Below are positions 24,626-31,880 of a stretch of 64,000 bases of DNA, piece by piece; the first letter of the stretch is position 1, and each line of letters starts with the position of its first letter. The stretch is from positions 536,202 to 600,201 of the forward strand of contig NZ_FOSQ01000001.1 of NCBI RefSeq assembly GCF_900114315.1, read 5' to 3'. A program made the position numbers and the translations under genes. The notes under the pieces were generated by a model. The model was given only the letters and a program-made list of their open reading frames with translations, did not search any database and had not been told where the DNA came from. This stretch comes from Falsiroseomonas stagni DSM 19981. GTDB taxonomy: Bacteria; Pseudomonadota; Alphaproteobacteria; Acetobacterales; Acetobacteraceae.

Positions 24626-25036
24626 TCAGCGCCGCTGCTCCGTGCGGCCCACCTGCCGGCCCTGCGCATCGTAGTGGCGCGTGACGCCGCCGGAGGTCTC
24701 CGACCGCCCGGTGCTGCGCCCCTGCGCATCGTAGTGGCGGATGGTGTCGCCGCGCTGTTCGCTGCGGCCGACGGTGCGGCCCTGCGCATCGTAATGGCGG
24801 GTCGTGTCGCCGCGGGTTTCGCTGCGGCCGACCGACCGGCCCTGGGCGTCGTAGTCGCGCGTTGTATCGCCGCGGGTTTCGCTGCGGCCGACGCTGCGGC
24901 CCTGCGCGTCGTAACGACGTTCGGTATCGCCGCGCGTTTCCGCCCGGCCGATCTGGCGGCCCTGGGCGTCGTAATCGGCCTTGGTCTGGGCCGCGGCGGG
25001 GGCGGCGAGGAGCAGCAGGATGAGGAGCGAGCGCAT
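24626..25036 (-). CDS. small secreted protein of five and a half YD-like 20-residue repeats
   Basis: This 136-residue protein starts at ATG 25036 with a Sec signal (MRSLLILLLLAAPAAAQ). The mature part consists of five 20-residue repeats plus a 15-residue partial one, each of the form YDAQGR-x-x-GR-x-E-x-RGDT-x-R-x. This matches the consensus of RHS/YD repeats (YDxxGR...G..T), but without any toxin or core domain. YD repeats normally build large beta-shells; here the array is tiny and is followed only by a short tail. The role is unknown; surface or envelope binding is possible. It is convergent with the WD40-cytochrome gene (3 bp apart). Confidence 0.75.
   Translation of the reverse strand: MRSLLILLLLAAPAAAQTKADYDAQGRQIGRAETRGDTERRYDAQGRSVGRSETRGDTTRDYDAQGRSVGRSETRGDTTRHYDAQGRTVGRSEQRGDTIRHYDAQGRSTGRSETSGGVTRHYDAQGRQVGRTEQRR
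24629..24973. repeat. 60-bp tandem repeats encoding the YD-like array
   Basis: The minus-strand gene contains five 60-bp units and a 45-bp partial unit, in register with 20-residue protein repeats. Units 2 and 3 are the most alike, and the outer units diverge at positions 7-8 and 12-19. The DNA identity and constant register point to expansion by unequal recombination with selection on the protein. Confidence 0.85.
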
Positions 25037-25064
25037 GGTCGTAGCCTTGTCGGCGAAAGAGGCT

Positions 25065-25709
25065 TCAGGAAGGCAGCAATCGGGCGATGGTGACGATGCG
25101 CTCCGTCCGGTCTTCCAGTTCGAGCGAGGTTGGCACGCGGAAACTGCCAAGGGGTGAAAGCCCATCCCGCGGCAGGTAGGCGCGGCCGGGATCGGCCAGC
25201 CAGACCTCCGCCCCCGAAGCCGCCATGGCGCGCAGCCAGGGCAGGATATGGGCGGTCATCGGCGCCTCGTAGCAGACATCGCCGGCCAGGATGATGTCCC
25301 AGCGGCAGGCGGCGCCGACGACGTCATCCCTGGGCAGCACCAGTGCCACGCCGTTCAGCGCGGCGTTCACGCGGCAGGCGGCGATGGCGAGGGGATCGAT
25401 CTCCGCCGCCTCCACCACCGCGGCGCCCGCCTGGACGGCGGCGATGGCGGCGATGCCGCATCCCGCGGCGAAATCCAGCACGCGGCGGCCGGCGACGGCC
25501 TGCGGCCCATCCAGCACGAGGCGGGCGAGGGCCTGGCCGCCGGGCCAGGCGAAGGCCCAGAAGGGGGGCTCGATCCCGGTCTGGCGCAGCCATTCCTCGC
25601 TGGCCTGCCAGATCGGCGTGATTTCGGTCGCGAGGTGCAGCGCCACTTCCGGCACCAAAGGCGGGCGGGCTATGGCGGTGTGGGCGCGGATGAAGGCTTC
25701 GGCGTCCAT
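25065..25709 (-). CDS. class I SAM methyltransferase, ETF-beta lysine methyltransferase-like
   Basis: This 214-residue protein starts at ATG 25709 and overlaps the ubiA stop by one base (TGATG). It has PPFWAFAWPGGQALARLVLD, then the SAM-binding GRRVLDFAAGCGIAAIAA. Asp in the EIDPLAIAACRVNAALNG motif is next, then IILAGDVCYE and LADPGRAYLP. This set is characteristic of the METTL20/ETF-beta lysine methyltransferase group, whose bacterial member from Agrobacterium methylates electron-transfer flavoprotein beta and, in vitro, ribosomal L7/L12. That assignment comes from family memory and motif order. It forms an operon with ubiA. Confidence 0.8.
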   Translation of the reverse strand: MDAEAFIRAHTAIARPPLVPEVALHLATEITPIWQASEEWLRQTGIEPPFWAFAWPGGQALARLVLDGPQAVAGRRVLDFAAGCGIAAIAAVQAGAAVVEAAEIDPLAIAACRVNAALNGVALVLPRDDVVGAACRWDIILAGDVCYEAPMTAHILPWLRAMAASGAEVWLADPGRAYLPRDGLSPLGSFRVPTSLELEDRTERIVTIARLLPS

Positions 25710-26608
25710 CACAGGCGCCCGGCCAGGAAGGCCAGCGCGATGGCGAAGCCCACTTCCCGGTTCGACTTGAACAGCACCAGGCAATGGGCGGGGTCGTGGA
25801 TGTCGAGCGTCAGCACCTGCCGCGCCAGCAGCGCCGCCGGCAGCAGCAGCGCCGGCAGGAACAACCAGGACAGCCCCGCGAGCCACCCGGCCAGCACCAG
25901 CAGCGCCAGCGTCGCGCCGTAGCAGGCGGCGAGGAAGGGGCGCGTCGTCTCCCGGAACTTCAGCGCGGTGCTGCGGATGCCGACGGTGGCGTCATCCTCC
26001 CGGTCCTGATGCGCGTAGATCGTGTCGTAGCCCAGGATCCAGAAGAAGCCCGCCGCCCAGAGCGCGAGCGCCGGCCCGTCCAGCAGGCCCGTCGCCGCCG
26101 CATAGCCCGTGGGCGCGGCCCAGGAGAAGACGAGGCCCAGGACCGCCTGCGGCCAATCCGTCACGCGCTTGGCCAGCGGGTAGAGGGCGATGGGCAGCAG
26201 GGAACACGCCCCGAACAGGATCGCCGCCCAGGGCAGTTGCAGCAGCACCAGCAGCCCCATGGTGCAGAGCCCGGCCAGGAACAGCAGCGCCTGGAACGGC
26301 GTCACGGTCCCCGCCGCCAGCGGGCGGCCGCGCGTGCGCTCCACCTGCCGGTCCAGGTCCCGGTCCCAGAGGTCGTTCACCACGCAGCCCGCCGCGCGCA
26401 TGGCGAAGGCGCCTAGGGTGAACAGGACCGCCAGGCGCAGCCCCTCCGCCCACCCCGGCGCGGCGAGGGCGAAGGCCCAGAAGCCCGGCAGCAGCAGCAG
26501 CCAGGCGCCGATCGGGCGGTCGAAGCGGCCGAGCAGGGCGTAGGGGCGCCAGGATTCCGGCAGCCTCGCGACCCAGCCGGTGGCCCGGATGTCGGTGTAT
26601 CCCGTCAT
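25709..26608 (-). CDS. ubiA: 4-hydroxybenzoate polyprenyltransferase
   Basis: This 299-residue protein is read from ATG 26608; the longer in-frame start at 26650 overlaps the rsmE leader. It has two Asp-rich motifs of UbiA prenyltransferases, NDLWDRDLD (about residue 73) and YDTIYAHQDREDD (about residue 196), embedded in eight or nine hydrophobic helices. The RTRGRPLAAG after the first motif is typical. It attaches the polyprenyl tail to 4-hydroxybenzoate in ubiquinone synthesis at the inner membrane. It diverges from rsmE over 29 bp. Confidence 0.95.
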   Translation of the reverse strand: MTGYTDIRATGWVARLPESWRPYALLGRFDRPIGAWLLLLPGFWAFALAAPGWAEGLRLAVLFTLGAFAMRAAGCVVNDLWDRDLDRQVERTRGRPLAAGTVTPFQALLFLAGLCTMGLLVLLQLPWAAILFGACSLLPIALYPLAKRVTDWPQAVLGLVFSWAAPTGYAAATGLLDGPALALWAAGFFWILGYDTIYAHQDREDDATVGIRSTALKFRETTRPFLAACYGATLALLVLAGWLAGLSWLFLPALLLPAALLARQVLTLDIHDPAHCLVLFKSNREVGFAIALAFLAGRL

Positions 26609-26637
26609 GCGCCTATACCTGTCCGCGGAGGCCCCGC

Positions 26638-27351
26638 ATGTCCATCCCACGCCTGTACCTGGATGCCCCGCTGGCCGAGGGAAACGAGGTCGATGCCGCG
26701 CCCGGCCAGGCGCACCACATCGGCACCGTGCTGCGCCGCAGCCCGGGCGACGCCGTGCGGGTGTTCAATGCCCGGGATGGCGAGTTCGAGGCGCGGATCG
26801 AGGCCATCCGCAAGGACCGCGGCCGCTTCGCCCTCGGCCCGCGCTGCCGGGCGCCGGGCGAGGAGCCCGAGGTCCGGCTGCTGCTGGCGGTGCTGAAGCG
26901 GGACCCCATGGACTGGGTGGTGGAGAAGGCGACGGAGCTCGGCGCGACCCTCATCCAGCCGGTGGTGACGCGGCGGACCATCGCGGAACGGACGAAGGCG
27001 GAGCGACTCGGCGCCGTCGCCCGCGGTGCCGCCGAGCAGTGCGAGCGGCTGTCGGTGCCGGACGTCCGGGACGCGCTTCCCCTGCACCGGGTGCTGGATT
27101 CCTGGGACGGCGCGCCGCTCGTGGTGGCCATGGAAAGGAGCCTGGCGCAGCCCCTTCGCGCCCTTCCGGCCGGCCGGCCCATCGCCCTGCTGGTCGGGCC
27201 GGAAGGGGGGTTCGAGGCGGCGGAGCTTGACGACCTGCGCCGGCGGCCCTTTGTAGTGCCGGCCGCTCTCGGTCCCCGGATCCTCCGGGCCGAGACCGCG
27301 GCCGTGGCCGGGCTCGCGGCGCTGCAGGCGATCGTCGGGGACTGGGTCTAA
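26638..27351 (+). CDS. rsmE: 16S rRNA (uracil1498-N3)-methyltransferase
   Basis: This 237-residue SPOUT-class methyltransferase has an N-terminal PUA-like part (IPRLYLDAPLAEG, HHIGTVLRRSPGDAV). The catalytic half has KRDPMDWVVEKATELGAT, then LVGPEGGFEAAELD and LGPRILRAETAA, which form the trefoil-knot SAM site. It modifies U1498 of 16S rRNA in the assembled 30S subunit. The ATG follows GGAGG by about eight bases. It is followed at 53 bp by gshA, and the ubiA-rsmE-gshA neighbourhood is common in alphaproteobacteria. Confidence 0.95.
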   Translation: MSIPRLYLDAPLAEGNEVDAAPGQAHHIGTVLRRSPGDAVRVFNARDGEFEARIEAIRKDRGRFALGPRCRAPGEEPEVRLLLAVLKRDPMDWVVEKATELGATLIQPVVTRRTIAERTKAERLGAVARGAAEQCERLSVPDVRDALPLHRVLDSWDGAPLVVAMERSLAQPLRALPAGRPIALLVGPEGGFEAAELDDLRRRPFVVPAALGPRILRAETAAVAGLAALQAIVGDWV

Positions 27352-27403
27352 ACGGTCTCGGGCACTCCGCCCGGGGCTGGCGCCAGGAAGAGAACGCAGC
27401 ACC

Positions 27404-28762
27404 ATGTCGAATCCCGGCGAGGCCGACCTCACGCCGATCACCGACCCGCGCCAGCTCGCGGCCTGGTTCGCCGCCGGCAGCAAGCCGCGCAGCGCGTGGA
27501 AGATCGGGACGGAGCACGAGAAGTTCGGCTTCCGCAGGGACGGACTTGAGGCCCCCGCCTATGAACCCCCCTCCAGTAAACCTGGGGGCATCAAGGCGAT
27601 GCTGGAGGGGCTTCAGGCCAAGGGCTGGGCGCCGATCATGGACGGCGCGAATATCATCGGACTGAAACGCGACGATGGCTCCGTCAGCCTGGAGCCGGGC
27701 GGGCAGTTCGAGCTGTCCGGCGCCCCCATGGCCGATCTGCACGCCACCCGCGTCGAGCTGTTCGACCACCTGCGCGACGTGCATGAGGTGGCGGGGCCGC
27801 TCGGCCTCGGCTTCGCGCCGCTCGGCTTCCACCCGATGGCGACGAGGGAGCAGATGCCCTGGATGCCCAAGGGGCGCTACGCGATCATGCGCAACTACAT
27901 GCCGCGCGTCGGCGGCATGGGGCTCGACATGATGCTGCGCACCTGCACGGTGCAGGTGAACCTCGATTTCGGCGACGAGGCCGACATGGTGGAGAAGCTG
28001 CGCGTCTCCCTCGCGCTTCAGCCCCTGGCCACCGCGCTCTTCGCCAATTCCCCGTTCCGGGAGGGGAAGCCCTCCGGTTTTCTCACGCTGCGGGGCCGGG
28101 TCTGGACGGATACCGACCCCGACCGCACCGGCATCCCGCCCGTGGCCTTCGAGGATGGGTTCGGCTTCGAGCGCTTCGCGGACTACGTCCTCGACGTGCC
28201 GATGTACTTCATCATGCGCGACGGCAAGTGGATCGACGCCGCCGGCGTGTCCTTCCGCGCCTTCCTGGAAGGGCGGGCGGAGAAGCTGGCCGGCCACCAG
28301 GCGACGATGGGCGACTGGGCGGACCATGTGACGACCGTCTTCACCGATGTGCGCCTCAAGCGGTTCCTGGAGATGCGCGGCGCCGATGCCGGGAGCCCCG
28401 CCATGCTCCAGGCCAAGCCCGCCTTCTGGACCGGGCTGATCTATGACGACGCCGCGCAGAAGGCCGCCGCCGCGCTGATCCGCGGCTGGACGGTGGAGGA
28501 GATGCGGGCGCTGCGCATGGCGGTGCCGGTGCAGGCGCTGGACGCGACCATCCGCGGCCGCCGCCTGCGGGACGTGGCGCTGGATGCCATCGCCATCGCA
28601 CGGGACGGGCTGAAGGCGCGGGGCCTGGGCGAGGAAGTCTACCTGGCGCCACTCGAGGAGATCGCGGCGAGCGGGATGACCCAGGCGCAGCGCTGGCTGC
28701 AACGGTACGAGACCGCCTGGCGCGGCGATGCGTCGCGCATCTTCGCGGAGGCGGAAGCCTGA
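27404..28762 (+). CDS. gshA: glutamate-cysteine ligase (plant/alphaproteobacterial type)
   Basis: This 452-residue protein has the type 2 GCL pattern: WKIGTEHEKFGF near residue 40, EPGGQFELSGAP near residue 105, then FAPLGFHP and YMPRVGGMGLDMMLRTCTVQ. LTLRGRVWTDTDPDRTG follows near residue 225. It makes gamma-glutamylcysteine, the first step of glutathione synthesis, in the cytoplasm. The length matches the family. It is followed by an unusual A+T-containing repeat stretch rather than another gene. Confidence 0.95.
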   Translation: MSNPGEADLTPITDPRQLAAWFAAGSKPRSAWKIGTEHEKFGFRRDGLEAPAYEPPSSKPGGIKAMLEGLQAKGWAPIMDGANIIGLKRDDGSVSLEPGGQFELSGAPMADLHATRVELFDHLRDVHEVAGPLGLGFAPLGFHPMATREQMPWMPKGRYAIMRNYMPRVGGMGLDMMLRTCTVQVNLDFGDEADMVEKLRVSLALQPLATALFANSPFREGKPSGFLTLRGRVWTDTDPDRTGIPPVAFEDGFGFERFADYVLDVPMYFIMRDGKWIDAAGVSFRAFLEGRAEKLAGHQATMGDWADHVTTVFTDVRLKRFLEMRGADAGSPAMLQAKPAFWTGLIYDDAAQKAAAALIRGWTVEEMRALRMAVPVQALDATIRGRRLRDVALDAIAIARDGLKARGLGEEVYLAPLEEIAASGMTQAQRWLQRYETAWRGDASRIFAEAEA

Positions 28763-28774
28763 GCGAGTGTGGCT

Positions 28775-28830
28775 TTTTAGTCGCTAACCCGATTTAGCCG
28801 ATTAAGCCGCTTAGGCGCGTTTAGCACCGT
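28775..28830. repeat. short degenerate TTAGNCG repeat cluster after gshA
   Basis: Within 56 bp the motif TTAG or TTAAG followed by C/G-rich bases occurs about six times (ttagtcgc, taacccga, tttagccga, ttaagccgc, ttaggcgcg, tttagcac), roughly every 8-9 bp. It is much more A+T-rich than its surroundings. The function is unknown. It lies between gshA and the convergent GntR gene. Confidence 0.5.
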
Positions 28831-28929
28831 TTTCGCGGGGTGGTTCGGGGCGGGAATGCCGCGCGGCGGGCATGGCTGCGCCGGCGGCGCGCGAACATAG
28901 CAAGAACGCAACGCCGAAGTCGAGGCTTT

Positions 28930-29592
28930 TCAGCCGGCCTTCGCGCGTGGCACCGGCCCCGCCAAGGCGCGTTCCAGCAGATCCGCCATCGCGTTGTCGG
29001 ACGACGCCACCATCAGCGCGGTCGCCGCCGCTGCATCCCGCGCCCGTAGCGCGGCCAGCAGGGCGCGGTGGCTTTCGACGGATCGCGCCAGGCGGCCGGG
29101 GCCGAAGCCCAGGCGGAAGCGCAGCGCCTCCACCAGCGCCCAGCTTCGCGCCATGACGGCAGCGGCATCGGGGTTGCGTGCCAGGGCCAGCAGGGCCGCG
29201 TGGAAGGCCTGGTTGGCTTCCATCGCCGCGGGACCGTCCCCCGCCCGGGCGGCCATCTGGAAGCGGGCGTCGATCGCCTCCAGCACGTCCAGATCGGCGT
29301 CCGAGACGTGGCGCACCACATCGGGCACCAGCAGCCCCAGCACGGCGCCCCGCAGACGGTAGAGGTTGCGGATGTCCTGCGGCGCCAGCACGCGGACACG
29401 GGCGCCGCGATGCGCATGGGCCTCCACCAGCCCCTCACCCTCCAGCAGCCGGAGCGCGGCGCGGAGCGGCGTGGCACTGACGCCGAGGCGGGCAGACAGC
29501 GCGGCCACGGTCAGCTTCGCCCCCGGCGGCAGGGCGCCTTCCACGATCAGGCGACGGAGCTGGGCGGTGACGGCGTCTTCGGCGGTGGTCAT
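28930..29592 (-). CDS. GntR family regulator (FCD/FadR subgroup)
   Basis: This 220-residue protein starts at ATG 29592. A winged helix-turn-helix occupies residues 5-65 (QLRRLIVEGALPPGAKL, ARLGVSATPLRAAL, GLVEAHAHRGARV). An all-helical FCD effector domain follows, with metal-ligand-type residues (DARFQMAARAG, ANQAFHAALLALA, ESHRALLAAL). It diverges from the mannonate dehydratase-like gene, and the 57-bp gap contains two perfect TTGAT-N3-ATCAA palindromes, a GntR-type operator pair. It is expected to repress the neighbouring catabolic genes until a sugar acid or related ligand binds. Confidence 0.92.
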   Translation of the reverse strand: MTTAEDAVTAQLRRLIVEGALPPGAKLTVAALSARLGVSATPLRAALRLLEGEGLVEAHAHRGARVRVLAPQDIRNLYRLRGAVLGLLVPDVVRHVSDADLDVLEAIDARFQMAARAGDGPAAMEANQAFHAALLALARNPDAAAVMARSWALVEALRFRLGFGPGRLARSVESHRALLAALRARDAAAATALMVASSDNAMADLLERALAGPVPRAKAG

Positions 29593-29594
29593 GC

Positions 29595-29631
29595 TTGATT
29601 CTATCAAATCCGTCAGGTTTGATGCAATCAA
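29595..29631. promoter_or_regulatory. two perfect TTGAT-N3-ATCAA operators for the GntR regulator
   Basis: The palindromes TTGATTCTATCAA (29595-29607) and TTGATGCAATCAA (29619-29631) have centres 24 bp apart. They lie between the divergent GntR gene (start 29592) and the dehydratase gene (start 29649). Spacing of about two helical turns suggests cooperative binding on one DNA face and control of both directions. Confidence 0.85.
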
Positions 29632-29648
29632 CACAAGGGAGGGCGGCC

Positions 29649-30683
29649 ATGCGCATCGTCGCCGGGCAGTTCCGGGAATTGACGCAGGGCGACCTGGCCT
29701 TCGCGCGGCAGATCGGCTGCGCGGGCATCACGGTGAACAAGCCGGATTTCGACAGCCCCGCCTGGGTGGATTTTCTCCTGACGCAGTTCCGGGCCGCCGC
29801 GGGCCCACGCCCGCCGAGGCGGCGCTGGTCGGCGATGGAGTTGATCCAGCTTCGGTCCGCCGTGGAGGCGCATGGCCTGGCGCTGGAATGCATCGAGGGC
29901 GTGCCCGCCAATTGGCTGGACAAGGCGATGCTCGGCCTGCCGGGGGCGGAGGAGCAGATCGCGGATTTCCAGGCGACGATCCGCGCCATGGGCCAGGCCG
30001 GGATCAAGGTGCTTGGCTACAACTGGATTCCCGATGGCGTCTGGCGCACGGCCAAGGCCGCGCATGGGCGGGGCGGTGCGCTGGTGACGGGGTATGACGA
30101 TGCGCTCGGCCAGCGAGTCGCGACCGGCACCCTGCCCGCGCGCGACGATGCCCGGATGTGGGCGAATTGGGAACGCTTCATCACCGCGGTGCTGCCGGTG
30201 GCGGAGGAAGCGGGGGTGAAGCTGTCGCTGCATCCCGATGACCCGCCGGTGCCCGTGCTGGATGGCGTGGCGCGCATCTTCCGGTCCGAGGACGCCTTTG
30301 CCCGCGCGATGGGTTTCGCGGACAGCCCGATGCACGGGATCGCCTTCTGCACCGGCACCTTCGCGGAGATCGGCGCCGATCCGATGATGCGGGCGCTGCG
30401 GCGTTTCGCGCGGGCGGGGCGCATCCACTACCTGCATCTCCGCAGCGTGCACGGCACGCTGCCGCGCTTCGCGGAGGCCTTCATCGATGAGGGCCATGTC
30501 GATTCCGTGGCGGTGCTGCGGGAACTGCTCGATGCCGGCTTCGACGGCTTCGTCATCGACGACCATGTGCCGCATCTGACCGACGATACCGTCTGGGGGC
30601 ATCGCGGCCGCGCCCATGCCACGGGGCATATCGCCGGCATCCTGCGCGCGCTGCGCAGCAACCCAACGGGAGGACCCGCATGA
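29649..30683 (+). CDS. mannonate dehydratase-like (UxuA family) enzyme
   Basis: This 344-residue protein starts at ATG 29649 behind AAGGGAGGG. It has the TIM-barrel sugar-acid dehydratase/isomerase pattern: LALECIEGVPANWLDKAMLG, VLGYNWIPDGVWRT, VKLSLHPDDPPVPVLDGVARI, IAFCTGTFAEIG, and a C-terminal VIDDHVPHL. The His/Asp/Cys/His residues in these motifs match the metal site of mannonate dehydratase, which converts D-mannonate to 2-keto-3-deoxygluconate. The true substrate may be a related acid, since it lies with a GntR regulator and a Bug receptor rather than other uronate genes. Its stop overlaps the receptor start by four bases. Confidence 0.85.
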   Translation: MRIVAGQFRELTQGDLAFARQIGCAGITVNKPDFDSPAWVDFLLTQFRAAAGPRPPRRRWSAMELIQLRSAVEAHGLALECIEGVPANWLDKAMLGLPGAEEQIADFQATIRAMGQAGIKVLGYNWIPDGVWRTAKAAHGRGGALVTGYDDALGQRVATGTLPARDDARMWANWERFITAVLPVAEEAGVKLSLHPDDPPVPVLDGVARIFRSEDAFARAMGFADSPMHGIAFCTGTFAEIGADPMMRALRRFARAGRIHYLHLRSVHGTLPRFAEAFIDEGHVDSVAVLRELLDAGFDGFVIDDHVPHLTDDTVWGHRGRAHATGHIAGILRALRSNPTGGPA

Positions 30684-31654
30684 GGACCACGATGATCCAT
30701 CGCCGCGCGCTGCTGGCGATGCCTGGCGTGCTGGCGGCCGGCAGCGTGCAGGCGCAGGGCAGCGACCGGCCCTTGCGCATCGTCGTGCCATTCCCGCCGG
30801 GCGGGACCTCCGACCTCATCGCCCGCATCATCCAGCCGGAATTGCAGCGGCTGCTGGGGCAGGGGGTGGTGGTGGACAACCGGGGGGGTGCCGCGGGGAA
30901 TCTCGGCGCGGACCATGTGGCGAAGAGCGCGCCGGATGGCACGACGGTGCTGCTGACCGATCCGGGCATCCTGACCACCAGCCCGAGCCTGTTCGCGCGG
31001 CTGGCCTACAACCCGGCCACCGACCTCGATCCCGTCACCATGCTGATCTACGCGCCCTACATCATGGCGGTGCATCCGGGGATGCCGGTGCGGAACGGGG
31101 CGGAACTCGCGGCCTATGTGAAGGCCAATCCGGGGCGGGTGAATTTCGCGCATTCCGGCGTCGGTGCGCTGAACCACCTGACCGCGCTGGTCGCCGTCCA
31201 GCATTGGGGTGGGGAGGTGACGGAGGTCTTCTATCGCGGGGGGATGCTGGGCATCCAGGCGGCCGCGACGGGGGAGAGCCAGCTGATCGTCAATGGCGCC
31301 ACCGCCACCCTGCCCTTCGTGGTGGATGGAAGGCTGCGCGCCATCGCGGTGACGGGACCGCGGCGCCTGGCGGAGCTTCCCGAGACGCCGACCTTCGCGG
31401 AGCTGGGCTGGCCGGCGGCGGAGGCGGGGATCTGGCAGGCGCTGATGGCGCCAGCGCGCACGCCGGCGCCGGTGGTGGCACGGCTGCACCGGGCCTTCGC
31501 GGAGGCGCTGGCGGTGCCGGCGGTGAAGGAGCGCCTGGCGGGGCTGGGGGCGGAGGTGCGGACGGAGGGGCCGGAGAGCCTGCGGCGATGGCTGGCGGGG
31601 GAGACGGAGCTGTGGGGCGGGATCATCCGGGCGCGGGGGATCAAGCTGGACTAG
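30680..31654 (+). CDS. Bug/TctC family periplasmic receptor coupled to the dehydratase
   Basis: This 324-residue protein starts at the ATGA overlap with the dehydratase stop. It has a signal peptide (HRRALLAMPGVLAAGSVQAQ) and then RPLRIVVPFPPGGTSD, NRGGAAGNLG, and SAPDGTTVLLTD, typical of Bug receptors. Translational coupling to a mannonate dehydratase-like enzyme and shared GntR control suggest the ligand is a sugar acid or a breakdown product. This is one of the few cases here where context gives a Bug receptor a possible substrate. Confidence 0.93.
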   Translation: MRTTMIHRRALLAMPGVLAAGSVQAQGSDRPLRIVVPFPPGGTSDLIARIIQPELQRLLGQGVVVDNRGGAAGNLGADHVAKSAPDGTTVLLTDPGILTTSPSLFARLAYNPATDLDPVTMLIYAPYIMAVHPGMPVRNGAELAAYVKANPGRVNFAHSGVGALNHLTALVAVQHWGGEVTEVFYRGGMLGIQAAATGESQLIVNGATATLPFVVDGRLRAIAVTGPRRLAELPETPTFAELGWPAAEAGIWQALMAPARTPAPVVARLHRAFAEALAVPAVKERLAGLGAEVRTEGPESLRRWLAGETELWGGIIRARGIKLD

Positions 31655-31685
31655 CGTCCTGACGCGGGGGGCAATTGACGATGGT

Positions 31686-31768
31686 CCAGGAGGCTCTGCC
31701 TCCTGGCGGATGGGGTATGGGGAAGGCGGAGCCTTCCCCATCAGGACGGCCCGGCTGCGTCGTCCTGA
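31686..31768. repeat. three consecutive hairpins between the receptor and aminotransferase genes
   Basis: The hairpins are CCAGGAGGC/GCCTCCTGG (31686-31706, loop TCT), TGGGGAAGGC/GCCTTCCCCA (31718-31740, loop GGA), and TCAGGACG/CGTCCTGA (31741-31768). They fill the gap between two convergent genes. The first is related to a hairpin at 33213-33235 (shared flank GGTCCAGG...CCTGGCG). They probably act as bidirectional transcription stops and may belong to a dispersed palindromic repeat family. Confidence 0.65.
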
Positions 31769-31880
31769 ATGCGTATTCCTGGACCTGGCAGGGTTGGCGA
31801 TCCCCCACCCCGACCAGCCTTCGGCGTTGCGGCAGCGCCGCAACCCCCCGCAAGCGCGGGGGAGGGCGCAGTGCGCGGCT

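Noticed and set aside
27352..27403. Riboswitch or regulatory leader before gshA
   Set aside because: Only 52 bp and no recognisable aptamer elements.
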